A DNA stretch of 64,000 bases from Rhynchopus euleeides (Eukaryota > Euglenozoa > Diplonemea > Diplonemida > Diplonemidae): positions 930,001 through 994,000 of the forward strand of contig OY723311.1 of the NCBI GenBank assembly GCA_963210315.1, written 5' to 3'. Position 1 is the stretch's first letter; every line of letters begins with the position of its first letter. The notes beneath the pieces were generated by a model, which saw only the letters and a program-made list of their open reading frames with translations, had not been told where the DNA came from and made no database searches. The position numbers and the translations under genes were made by a program. This document shows, piece after piece, positions 21,812-32,106 of the stretch.

Positions 21812-22919
21812 TCAAGGATGGTCAGTCTTCATGTGGAGATCGCGTTCACGGACACTACGGAAGGTCTCAAAGCAAAGTAAGCAACGTTTTGTTGTGAGAG
21901 AGCGGGGGTGGTGGGCCAGGTAGTGCTGGCTTTGTCCCTTCAATCTTATTGTTGTGTGACATATTTTGCATTCGATTGTGCATGACGAGCAAGGGACATT
22001 GCTCCCTGGTCTGTGCTTTGCATCGTAGTGTGCAAACAGAGACGTTTTCTTTGCTGAGGAGTAGTCACAAATAATGCATCGAAATTCATGAACCTCCTCC
22101 GGGAGAGACTGGGTTTCTTCTTGAGTAGGGGTGGGAGGCACACCCCAAGGTTCCTTGCCACACACACACACGTTCAGTATGGTTTTCGGTGGTTTTTTCG
22201 GATCAATCCAAAAGACACACCCGCTCTGACCTCTCTCTTTGACGTGGTCCGCCAGCCCAGCAGACTCAAGTCTTCGGTAGAGAGATCCTGTTGCCTTTTC
22301 CCAGCTGCCCGCAACAACACATGAACACACATTGAATGCCCCAACGGCGGTCATTAACTTCGGAGTATGTCCTGAACCCCCCCAAAGCCCATTCTCGCCC
22401 CAACTTTGAAGTTGTTGGATCTCGAAAAGAATGAGGTCGCGCTCCATAGTCCTTTCCGAGGCACAGGCTGAGTAGATCTTGCTTCGACCGTTGCCAGCTT
22501 CCAAAGCTTAGAGCAATACCTGCAGCTAAGCGGATCCTGGCTGTGAGGTCCCTGCTGCCCGGGTTATAGCCATCAGCAGTCAGGACAACACGAGGGTGTT
22601 CCATGTCGATGCGATGCAGGTGTGTTTCGACAATGTGCTCGAGAGTTTTGAGCAAACTACCCCTCCTTGCCTCGACCACTCTCTGGAGGTGCTCTTCATG
22701 CTTCCTCACCGTCGCCGGGGAGAGCCCGTGCCTCTCAGGCGCCTTCCCGTGCTCCCGAAACGTCTCTCGAATGCATTTCGAGATTTCACCGCACTTCCGG
22801 ATGGACGTCCCTGCCACAAATCGTGACCTGCGAATACCCTCAGCCATCAAGGACATTTCATCTTGCATTGTCTCTTCGGAACCATTCCCACCCGGCTCTC
22901 CTGTGGTGTGTGTGTGCAT
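21812..22919 (-). pseudogene. three-C2H2-finger protein of the two-gene TIR element (frame break)
   Basis: Starts at the ATG at 22919 and reads through a helical region (ISKCIRETFREHG, LSPATVRKHEEHLQRVVEAR, MEHPRVVLTADGYNPGSRDL). Near 22470-22500 the coding sense moves to another frame, so one protein is split by a frameshift or an unrecognised short intron. The second part ends with three C2H2 fingers (CIICDYSS…H-x4-H, CKICHTTI…HH, CLLCFETF…H-x4-H) and stops at 21812, exactly inside the left inverted repeat. The fit between the repeats makes it an element-encoded gene. The fingers could bind the GTCGAC-rich subterminal repeats. Function not recognised. Confidence 0.6.
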
Positions 22920-23072
22920 CCCAACAAAAAAGGCTATGCCTGAGGAACCGGCGGGGGGAGGATGACGTCAAGAGTGATAACCAAAAAAGGGAAAGTGTCA
23001 CTGCGATCGTTCTGCACCTTTTCTTCCGTTTGCTTTCATATACGTTGACGCTTCCACACTCACACTGGATCA

Positions 23073-24095
23073 TCAAATGTCATCCACATCCACCTGCGTT
23101 GGGCCTGAGTTAGATTGGCTTGGGCTAGGTGGGGGGGCAGTCTCACTTGCCTCATCGTCCAGTTCCTCTTCTTCATCTTCGTCGCCATCCAGCAAGTCTG
23201 TAAACTTGCCGGTGTCAGTCGTTGCCTGTATCGACTGTTCGCCGCCAGAATCCACCAGCAGCTGCCTCACAACGACGATCCCCTCACGGTCCTTGACCTG
23301 CGCAGCGTGACCCGGGTCCAGCAGGTACTTGGAGGGGATGTGCAGGTCCACCTCGTACTCCTTCGCCTCCAAGTCCTGCGTTGCGCGCAGCCTCCGCAGG
23401 GTGAGGCGCAGAATGTGCCCATTCTGGGTCACCTTCTGTACCGTCGACAGCCCAGATTCCACGATGAACTCGTAGAATCCCCCGACGGTTCTTGGAGCAA
23501 AGGTGTTGGCTGCTCCCTGCAACGACGACACGTCTCTCTTCCTTCCTGAGTATTGAGGAAAGATCTTGTCTGCCTTCGAGGATGCCTTCGTCTTCTGGGG
23601 GGCAGCCAGCTTCACCTCTGCGGCGTAGAGCCGGGACATCTTTACGCCCGAGGTGAGGGCGGCGTGCGGGTGCAGCTTCTGCATCTGCTCCAGTTTCGCC
23701 TTGGACTTGGCGGAGGCTGATGGAGATGGTGTGATCCTCACACCAATGAACTCCGTATCCGTCCCCCCCTTGGTGCGGATGGAGTACCTCTCCAGCTGCG
23801 CCTCCTTCGCCGACTTCTCCGACACCGTCCCCCCCTGGTACTCCTTGTACCTGGCCCCCATCGCCGCGCTCACGGTCCCGTCGTTGCCCTTTATGGGCTT
23901 GCCCGTGATCTTCCCGATCAGTGCCTTCAGGGCTGTGTTCGACAGCCGCCCCCCCTCCTCCGGCTCGACGTAGTATTCAACAAAAAGTTGAATAAAGCCC
24001 GGCTGAGTGGCGGGCTGCTTCGTCGGGGGGGCCGAGCTCGGGGCGGTTTCCTCCGTTCTGCTTCTCTTCGCCGTGGTTTTGGCAGAGGCAGGCAT
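23073..24095 (-). CDS. unrecognised 340-residue protein of the two-gene TIR element
   Basis: Starts at the ATG at 24095 (MPASAKTTAKRSRTEETAPS), with a basic N-terminus that could be a nuclear localisation signal. The middle is globular in composition (FIQLFVEYYVEPEEGG, LKALIGKITGKPI, GGFYEFIVESGL, ILRLTLRRLRATQDLEAKEY, LHIPSKYLLDPGHAAQV). It ends in an acidic and Ser/Pro-rich tail (DLLDGDEDEEEELDD). No Cys/His fingers and no DDE or recombinase signature are visible. It sits just inside the right inverted repeat and reads toward the zinc-finger gene, so the pair is probably transcribed together from the right end. It could be a DNA-binding transposition protein; this is inference from position. 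Confidence 0.65.
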   Translation of the reverse strand: MPASAKTTAKRSRTEETAPSSAPPTKQPATQPGFIQLFVEYYVEPEEGGRLSNTALKALIGKITGKPIKGNDGTVSAAMGARYKEYQGGTVSEKSAKEAQLERYSIRTKGGTDTEFIGVRITPSPSASAKSKAKLEQMQKLHPHAALTSGVKMSRLYAAEVKLAAPQKTKASSKADKIFPQYSGRKRDVSSLQGAANTFAPRTVGGFYEFIVESGLSTVQKVTQNGHILRLTLRRLRATQDLEAKEYEVDLHIPSKYLLDPGHAAQVKDREGIVVVRQLLVDSGGEQSIQATTDTGKFTDLLDGDEDEEEELDDEASETAPPPSPSQSNSGPTQVDVDDI

Positions 24096-24483
24096 GATTG
24101 ATAGCTGTGTGTGTGTGTGTCTGTTGGCGTGTGTGTATCTATTCAACAATGGAGGTAATCTGGTCAGGGCTTGCAAGACCCTGGTGATGTGGGTTGTGGG
24201 AGGGAGAAACGGCACAAGGAAATTCGCAACAAAGTCCAGCGCTGATATGCCACCACACCTCATATCCCAAGCACACACCCAACTGTGCGTTTTCCCCTTC
24301 ATACTTGGGCGTTCTTCCTGCAGTACAGTGTATAGAGTTGTCGAGTCGACAAGTGCCAGTTGTCGACTCGACAAGTGCCAGTTGTCGAGTCGACAACTGG
24401 CACTTGTCGTCAACAACCCAGTCAGTTGTCGAAGTTTCAGTTGTCGACTCCACTAGTGGTTGCCAACACTAGCGCACCGTGCA

Positions 24484-25200
24484 CCTCGCCCCCACATGGA
24501 GGGAAGAAAACGGCAGGTGTGTTGTGTTGTGTCCCCCCACCCCACCCCCACCCCCACCCCCCCTGCCCCATCTCAGAAATACCGGAGGGGGGGGGAGGCG
24601 AAGCGTTGGCCAAGAACAGAATGTTCACAAAAAAAATCGTTCAAAATGTCAGACCCGAACATGTGGCTGCTGTTGTCAAAACGAATTATTGAAACGGCAA
24701 AAAAAAATATCACGGCGGAGCCTATTGGAGAGGGGTTTGTTCTGAAGAGCTTGCCTCTCTGTCTGACGACTGGGAAGTCACGCCGTGTGCAGTTCGACAG
24801 CGGAGCATGGTGTCCCCTTCGCCCCCCTGGTCAGCCTTGCCTGGGTGTTTGCCGAAATCATCGACTTCAGTGTCCGTGCCAGTCGGCGATGTTCGTACAA
24901 GTGAAGAGAGGGGTGTATATCTAAGCCTTCTGGGTGCCTCCGCTCTGTGCCAAACTGTGTCAGCTTGTCTCCTTTGTTGTGAGGCGGCTCACTTTTGCTG
25001 CACTTCTGAGCGAAGCCCTGCTTTATGGATTTTTCCTGTCGAAACAAACGCAGGGAGGCTTTTCACCGTGCGGCTCCTCATCGGTTGTTTTCGCTGTTAT
25101 CCGCAAGATCTTCTGCAGATACGGTATGGCGTGATCTGACCGGGACTTTGACCACGATATAAATATCGGCACTTTCGTTCTTGTGCCACCTCCCTCCCCA
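24484..25200. other. non-coding, with a short dispersed repeat
   Basis: No gene. About 24938-25020 (TGTCAGCTTGTCTCCTTTGT and neighbouring bases) recurs nearly identically at about 49440-49515; it may be a SINE-like fragment, but I see no tRNA-type promoter boxes. Ends in a C run used as a target by the next element. Confidence 0.5.
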
Positions 25201-25285
25201 CCCCCCCACAGGCCTCTGGCTAATTCGGGTCGAACGTTAAGTTTCTCCGTGCCGGGGGGGGGAGGGGGGGGGGGGGGGGGGGCTA

Positions 25286-26247
25286 CCCTACCCTACCCTA
25301 GGGTTGGGGCCGCCGGGGTCCCAGATTTTTTGGTAATTTCCAGGTGTGGGTAGGGGGACCTTTTCGAATTTTTTTTTCGAGGGGTGCCCATTTTGGCGAT
25401 TTGGGCCCGATTTCGAGGGTTACGGGTGACCCTAGACCCTACCCAACCCTAGGGTTGGGGTTGGGGTTAACTCCAGACCCTACCCTCACCCTAGGGTTAG
25501 GGTTAACCCTATACCCTACCCAACCCTAGGGTTAGGGTGAGGGTTAACCCTACACCCTACCCAACCCTAGGGTTGGGGTTGGGGTTAACCCTAGACCCTA
25601 CCCTAGGGTTAGGGTCAGGGTTAACCCTATACCCTACCCAACCCTAGGGTTAGGGTGAGGGTTAACCCTACACCCTACCCAACCCTAGGGTTAGGGTTGG
25701 GGTTAACCCTAGACCCTACCCTAGGGTTAGGGTCAGGGTTAACCCTAGACCCAACCCTACCCTAGGGTTAGGGTTCGGGTTAACCCTAGACCCAACCCAA
25801 CCCTAGGGTTAGGGTTGGGGTTAACCCTATACCCTACCCTAACCCTAGGGTAGGGTCTAGGGTCAACCCTGACCCTAACCCTAGGGTTGGGTCAAGGGTT
25901 AACCCTAACCCTAGGGTTGGGTAGGGTCTAGGGTTAACCCTGACCCTAACCCTAGGGTTGGGTAGGGTCTAGGGTTAACCCTAACCCTAACCCTAGGGTT
26001 AGGGTAGGGTCTAGGGTTAACCCTGACCCTAACCCTAGGGTTGGGTAGGGTCTAGGGTTAACCCTAACCCTAACCCTAGGGTTGGGTCAAGGGTTAACCC
26101 TAACCCTAACCCTAGGGTTGGGTAGGGTCTAGGGTCAACCCTGACCCTAACCCTTGGGTTGGGTTGGGTCTAGGATCAACCCTGGCCCTGACCCCTGGGT
26201 TGGGTAGGGTCGTGTTGGGTCGGGTTATGGGTACCCAACCCTCACCC
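25286..26247. repeat. telomere-like TTAGGG/AACCCT block in alternating orientation
   Basis: Nearly 1 kb of degenerate TTAGGG, TTGGGG and TCAGGG units that reverse direction every 25-30 bp, giving repeated CCCTAGGG and GGTTAACC palindromic centres. A true telomere tract would keep one orientation, so this is an amplified palindromic array, a remnant of fused telomeric ends, or the interior of a hairpin element. Confidence 0.75.
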
Positions 26248-26249
26248 TA

Positions 26250-27396
26250 GGCATACTTGTACCCCCATATGGGGAAGGCCAAAAATATGGGGAAAATATG
26301 GGGGGAATATGGGGGGTTTTTCAAGTCCTGTTCCCCCATATTTCCCCCATATGGGGGATATATGGGGGAAACCCCAGGGGTTCCTCAGGTGGAAGCAGTC
26401 AGCAAACAGTTCTCTTCGTTCTGCTTTTCACAGGGTGTGAAGTCAGCCACTGACAGGGGACGTCTAGCACCTTGCAGAGCCATCTCACCTCGTCGCTTTC
26501 TGCAGAGAGGAAACGCCCGGCTGAAGTGCTCGAGTCAGACCACAAAAGGTGCTGTGAGAGTGCCGACCGCCACTTTCTTCAAGTCTGAGTAGCGGTCATC
26601 AGAGCATGCTGTCCAGTAGTCCTGTCTTTGCTGGCAGAACAGTTGCGTCCTGCAGCCAGTCCTTGTACTGGCCTTCACAGGTCTCATTCCACCCGGCAGA
26701 TGCAGCTTGAACATGTCAAGCTGCCTGGTGACGAGCGTCGACTCCGACTTTTCGGCGCTCGGAGCGGTCAAAAGCGGCGGAAGCGCCTGACACCAGAATG
26801 CACTGCTTGTGAATTCCCTTGTCTAATTAAGGACCTCAGGGGGCAGTTCGCAATCGCAAACACACCAGAGTGAGGACTTATAAACACAAGAGTGTGTGTT
26901 GTGAGGAGCTGTTAACCCTGAACGCGCTATGTGTGTCTGTGCGTATGTGTCCACCACCGCTGCCGCTGTCACTGCGGTGCCCCGCCAAACCGGGAAGCGT
27001 TTGCTCTCCGCTGCCGCTGTATCGGCGCAGGAGAGGAACAGGAGGTCGGTGCGACCCACCTGGGGGATCTTCCAGGGGGGGCCAGACCTGGCCACACCTG
27101 AACGAGGGCGCACCTCCCCAGGATCGGACTCCTGGAGGATCCCCAACAAGGCATGAGGCCGGTTTCGACGCGCACTTCGTGTGTGTCTGTGCCTGAGTGG
27201 TTTGATGTTCTCCCGTTGCAGCACGAATACCCCCATATCCCCCCATATGGGCCCCATATTTCCCCCATATTCCCCCATATTTTACCGGGTTTTCCCCATA
27301 TTTTCAGCCTTTTTCCCCATATGGGGGCGGGGTTTTGAGACCCCCCATATTTCCCCCAGATTTAGGGGGTTCCCCATATGGGGGGACAAGTATGCC
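26250..27396. mobile_element. TA-flanked element with CCCCATATGGGG palindromes, family 3
   Basis: Termini GGCATACTTGTACCCCCATA / complement, TA on both sides (26248-26249 and 27397-27398). Repeated CCCCATATGGGG-type palindromes occupy 26263-26370 and 27225-27390. The first seven bases (GGCATAC) match family 2 at 18769. The interior (26380-27200) has no gene I trust. Its right TA is the left TA of the following family 1 copy. Confidence 0.72.
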
Positions 27397-27398
27397 TA

Positions 27399-28339
27399 GG
27401 GGGGGTCAAATGGGGGTGACAAACACGATTTTTCAAAAAACCGGCGCAGAGGCCCCAAAGCCCCCGTAAACCCTCCAAACCCCCCCAGATCGGTCCGGAA
27501 ACCCATCGAACCCCACTTTTCCACCATTCCGGGCACCTCAGGTGCCCGAATTGGGGTACCTAAATTTTGTGTCCCCCACACCCCCCACACCAGCCACAGA
27601 GAGCGTATTGTACTCGGTCCACGGTTGCTGATTCATTGTGATGCGTTGTATCCTCGAGTGAACGTCACACACTAGTGGCACCACCACCCGCCATCCGAGA
27701 GCTGTATTGACTTTGCGCGCTTCCGTTGTATTCACCTCGCCACGCATATTGCACCGTTCAGTACCAGTGCTCTTGGGCCAGGCAAAGTAGACCGCAGCAA
27801 CTACCAATTCTGGCACAATGGGTACCACGACAGCGCACTTCATGTGTTCCCGGAATGTACAGCTCGTGTTGCAACAGTCGTTGTCAACACATCCCGGTTG
27901 TGGAGCTCTCTGTGGCTGGTGGCGCTCTCTGTGGCTGGTGTGGGGGACAAAGGCAGTGCCTGTGCCGCAGGCAGGGAGGTACATATACAAGCCAGAACAC
28001 ATCGAAGACCTGGCTGATGCCACCTACATAGCGCCTGACACCCACCGGATGACGTGGTTGGCAAGCAACATGCATTGCAACCCTCAGATGTGGTGTGTTG
28101 GGGCATTTTCTTTTCCAACCTCCCACACAGTGGCACTGTACGGTACCAAACGGTGGCACAAAATTTAGGTACCCCAATTCGGGCACCTGAGGTGCCCGGA
28201 ATGGTGGAAAAGTGGGGTTCGATGGGTTTCCGGACCGATCTGGGGGGGTTTGGAGGGTTTACGGGGGCTTTGGGGCCTCTGCGCCGGTTTTTTGAAAAAT
28301 CGTGTTTGTCCACGTAAAAGGGTGGCATTTGACCCCCCC
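27399..28339. mobile_element. TA-flanked long-TIR element, family 1 copy 3
   Basis: Same termini as the copies at 17602 and 20365, TA at 27397-27398 and 28340-28341. The left inverted repeat is shortened by an internal deletion (the jump near 27570), so this copy is smaller. The shared core frame is present on the minus strand (about 27900-27580). Confidence 0.72.
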
Positions 28340-28412
28340 TACCCCCCCCCCCCCCCCCCTCCGGCCCAACGTTAAGTCCGGCCCCAGAATTAGCCAGAGG
28401 CCTGCCCCCCCA

Positions 28413-29699
28413 CCCCCCACCCCCGTTCCCTGATTTTGTTGTTGTTCCCGAAACAAAATGACTTTTTTTTGCCAGTTTTTTGAATCAATTCAGCCAAAAA
28501 AAATACCAATGGATGTTCTATCATCCATTTCATTGTATGCTACGGGGGGGGGGGGGGTGCAGGGGGCGCTACGAACACGTTCAGATCGTTCAAGAACGTG
28601 GCGGGGCTTTTTGTCGGTGGTTGCTGTTGTGAGGGGAGAGGGGGATGCCAGCTGATCCGCCCAACCTCTCTTGCTTAGTGTTTTTTTCATGATCTTCATA
28701 ATCTCCAATGAACAAAAAATGCGCGTCTTCTGTAATACCGTACTATATTTGACCGTACTCTGTATGTTTTTGTTTGCCCCGTCACCACTTGGTTTTTTTT
28801 GGCGATCCTCAATCGGAAAGCCTTCAGCATATTTTGAGCATTCTGACGATGCGCCCATTTATTTTGGAACCACTTGTCTTTCAGTTCAGAACAACGGACC
28901 AAATGGCTGTGCTTTCTGGATACATGGCTGTGTGTGCACGAACCGCGACACACCCCGGTTCACTGTTTGCTGTGCCTCCAATAGAGGCCGGCGACAGGAG
29001 CTCACCAGCTCTCTTCCCCAACGATCCATACGAGAGCACAGTCCTTTTGTCACACCGCCTATTTTGAATATTCCTGTGGAATCGTCCTATGTAGCATGTA
29101 TAGCAACAAGTGGCACCCAATGATGGGAGCGGCAGGTTGCCTGTTCAGATCCAGGGCGTGTGGCAACGCTTTCTGAGAACAGCGACAGCCCTAACCGCTT
29201 TGTGCATCCAGATAACGTGAATCTTCCAGCCCAGGTGCTGTGCTGCACCCACTGATCCAGCAAGAATTCAACGAAGGGCGAGAAGGCCTGCTGCCCCCTG
29301 ATCTGCAGCCCGTGTTGGTGGTGTGGGTCTGGGGCAAAGAGCTCGAGAACCACTTCCAATACAGTGCGAAGAACTTGGCGAGCTTCGGAACGAAAAAGTC
29401 AGCCTGAAAAAAGAATTCTGCAGGGCTCGGAATCGATCTTCACGTGTGAAATGTAGCAGCAACGATGGACTGGAGGCTCGGTGTGCCGGACGTGCCCCCT
29501 CCCCACCGCCCCCTCTCCCTCCACAACCATAGGAACCTATCTTCATTTGCTGTGTCTTTGCACGCACACACCGCTCACGCCACAGTTTGCAGTCCCCCAT
29601 TCACAACACCTCCACAACACCACCCCCTCTGCAGGTAGCGCCGCACGAAACGGCGGGGGTGTGTGGGCATATATTTTCCCTGCTCCACCCCCCCCCCCC
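28413..29699. other. non-coding
   Basis: No gene accepted. Open frames on both strands overlap with no family likeness. Ends in a C run followed by TA, the insertion point of the next element. Confidence 0.45.
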
Positions 29700-29701
29700 T
29701 A

Positions 29702-31568
29702 CACGGTGGGATCTTGTAAATTTTACATGTATAACTACAAGTATATACATGTATTATACATGTATAATACTTGCATGTCAACTATTATACATGTATAATA
29801 CATGTATATGCCTGAAATATACATGTAAAATACATGTATATCAAGTAAAAATACAAGTATAATACTTGCATGTCAACTATTATACTTGTATTTTTACTTG
29901 ATATACATGTATTTTACATGTATATTTCAGGCATTTACATGTATTGAACGATTTGAACGATTTTTGGCCGTGCTCGTAGCATTCCCCGTTGAGGGGGTCG
30001 CTATTTCGTGTTCTCCTGGCCGCACGGAGGCATTGCCTTACGTCGCCTCTTCCTCTTTTCCTTTGGTGGTGTGTTGGTCTGGCACAGAGGGCGGGACCGT
30101 GCTGATATGCACAGTGACGACTCTCCCTTTTGTTTTGTGCCCGCCTCCACCGAGATTCGGCTGATGCCTCTCAGACTGGGGGCGGGCGGTCGCCGACGCT
30201 GACGCGCCTGGCGGCCTGTGGAAAGTGACGTGGGGCTGGGATGGGGGGGGGGGGGGTGCTGGGAGGTCGGGCCGAAGCCCTTGTTCTCTGATGATGTTAT
30301 TTGGTTCACGCGTTCAGGTAGTCCTTCTCGCCGTGCTCCGTTACCCCTGCCTCGGCCAGGTAGCGCAGCGCCTCCTTGCAGTTGTGCAACAGCAGGTTGT
30401 GCACGTTTGTGGCTGTGAGGTGGTGTCGGGCCGACGCTGTCGCGGGGCAGCCGAAGAAGAGGTGCTTCAGTGAGACCCCAGGCGGGGGGTGGCCCGGCGC
30501 ATGCTTCAGGCAGGGTTGGCAAGGTGGTTGTGCCGTGCCCGGGATGTCATGGTCGTAGACCAGGCGGTGGTGGTCGGCCCGGAGTCGGCGGATGGTGGTT
30601 TCCCCTAAGCGGGTGAGTCCCTCCATGCGGAGGTCGGGGCGTTGCAGTCGCGTCTCCCCGATTCCCGAACGGTACGCGTACACGCTGTCCGTGCGGGGCA
30701 CCGTTGCGTCGTTGTAGATGTGTCGGCGGAGGACGACACGAGCCGACGCGAGGCTAACCGGTTCCATCTGCGGCCGGAAGGCACCGATTTGCGCCTGTTT
30801 GTCAGCGAGTTCGTTCCCTGCTACCCCAACGTGTGACGGGATGTAGCGGAGGTGGGTGGTGACATCGTGGGTTTGGGCGAGCTCGTTCAACCACCTCCAG
30901 ATGTCCCATTCGGTGGATCCTCTCGCTCGCTGCGGGCCGCTCAGCAGCGCGTTCAGTGCGCTCTGCGAGTCTGTGAGGATGGCGATCGTTTCGCCTGGGT
31001 GGTAGCAGAGGTAGGTTGATATACATGTATTTTACATGTATAATACTTGCATGACAAGTATTATACATGTAAAATACATGTAAATGCCTGAAATATACAT
31101 GTAAAATACATGTATATCAAGTAAAAATACATGTATAATAGTTGACATGCAAGTATTATACATGTATTTTTACTTGATATACATGTATTTTACATGTATA
31201 TTTCAGGCATATACATGTATTATACATGCATAATAGTTGACATGCAAGTATTATACATGTATTTTACTTGTCATGCAAGTATTTTACATGTATAATACTT
31301 GCATGACAAGTATTATACATGTAAAATACATGTAAATGCCTGAAATATACATGTAAAATACATGTATATCAAGTAAAAATACAAGTATAATAGTTGACAT
31401 GCAAGTATTATACTTGTATTTTTACTTGATATACATGTATTTTACATGTATATTTCAGGCATATACATGTATTATACATGTATAATAGTTGACATGCAAG
31501 TATTATACATGTATAATACATGTATATACTTGTAGTTATACATGTAAGATTTACAAGATCCCACCGTG
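29702..31568. mobile_element. TA-flanked element with ATACATGTAT palindrome arrays, family 5
   Basis: Termini CACGGTGGGATCTTGTAAAT and complement, TA at 29700-29701 and 31569-31570. The first roughly 120 bp of the two ends match with one mismatch when inverted. The ends (29720-29950 and 31018-31550) are built from nested palindromes of ATACATGTAT, TACAAGTA and TTGCATG units. The interior (29960-31018) contains a LINE RNase H fragment on the minus strand. Non-autonomous. Confidence 0.75.
30306..31018 (-). pseudogene. LINE RNase H C-terminal fragment inside a TIR element
   Basis: Read from 31018 leftward: AILTDSQSALNALL, then THLRYIPSHVGVAGNELADK (RNase H motifs D and H-x-G-x-x-G-N-E-x-A-D), then a C-terminal tail with GETTIRRLRADHHRLV and GVSLKHLFFGCP, ending at a stop at 30306. 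This is the RNase H and tail of a LINE different from the one at 4.5-13.1 kb (other motif style). It starts abruptly at the palindrome array, so RT and endonuclease are missing. Related tails lie at about 19.1-19.25 and 41.5-41.84 kb. Confidence 0.75.
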
Positions 31569-31801
31569 TAGGGGGGGTCATAAGCCCCCCTAAAAACGTA
31601 CGAAAACCAAAATTTTCAACATACCATCAGAACCGCCCTAATACCTGATCTGACCCGAAAATCCGACCCATACCCCCCCGGAAACTGTCTGGGGCCCACT
31701 TGTGACACCTGATACGCACTTTTGTGATGATTTTTTGGGGTCCTAAAAAATGTACCTCAGTTTCGTACCTTGCCTTTGTACCTGAACCACTCCCGACCGC
31801 A

Positions 31802-32071
31802 TTATTTCGTTCTTTGCCTTTTCTGCGGTGGTTCTGGCTCAGGTGGCACGCATGTTGCCTTCCCCAGTGCCTCGGCAAGGTCTTTCTTGACCTGATTAGT
31901 GGGAATGTTGTGTTGTTGCGTCAGCAGAATGAGTTCAGCCACCTTCTGGGTGTAGTACTTCGATCGCATATGGGTCATTGTGAGTACTTCGTACGCCTGG
32001 GAGGCTGCATCGGCATTAGTAGGCAGCGTTGTAGATGCTTTTGCTTCGTCGATCTTAGCCTGTGAAGGCAC
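31802..32071 (-). CDS. small ORF of TIR element family 4
   Basis: About 89 residues (PSQAKIDEAKASTTLPTNAD, then VAELILLTQQHNIPTNQVKK), ending KRQRTK at the edge of the left inverted repeat. No in-frame ATG near the upstream end, so it may be a spliced or frameshifted C-terminus of the helix-turn-helix ORF. No family recognised. Confidence 0.35.
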   Translation of the reverse strand: MPSQAKIDEAKASTTLPTNADAASQAYEVLTMTHMRSKYYTQKVAELILLTQQHNIPTNQVKKDLAEALGKATCVPPEPEPPQKRQRTK

Positions 32072-32106
32072 GATTGGGATATTGTACGCCCTGAGAGCCG
32101 AAGTGG

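Larger units (their letters stand above)
21547..24481. mobile_element. 2.9-kb TIR element with two genes, superfamily unknown
   Basis: Ends CACGGTGCACTAG and CTAGCGCACCGTG, with inverted repeats of about 270 bp (21547-21820 and about 24205-24481). The subterminal parts are packed with GTCGAC and ACAACTGG/CCAGTTGT palindromes. The dinucleotide CA stands outside both ends and may be the target duplication. Two minus-strand genes fill the space between the repeats. The first seven bases match the element at 29702 (CACGGTG). CAC-starting ends recall CACTA-type elements, but I recognise no transposase. Confidence 0.72.
25209..28404. mobile_element. hAT-like element with nested insertions
   Basis: Inverted termini CAGGCCTCTGGCTAATTC at 25209-25226 and 28387-28404 are flanked by a direct 8-bp CCCCCCCA (25201-25208 and 28405-28412). 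CAGG starts and 8-bp duplications are hAT features. Only about 75 bp on the left and 63 bp on the right are clearly its own. Between them lie the telomere-like block, a TA-flanked palindrome element and a family 1 copy. The C-rich duplication is weaker evidence than a complex one would be. Confidence 0.65.

Noticed and set aside
25286-26247. A chromosome end
   Set aside because: The units alternate in direction and unrelated elements and genes continue on both sides.
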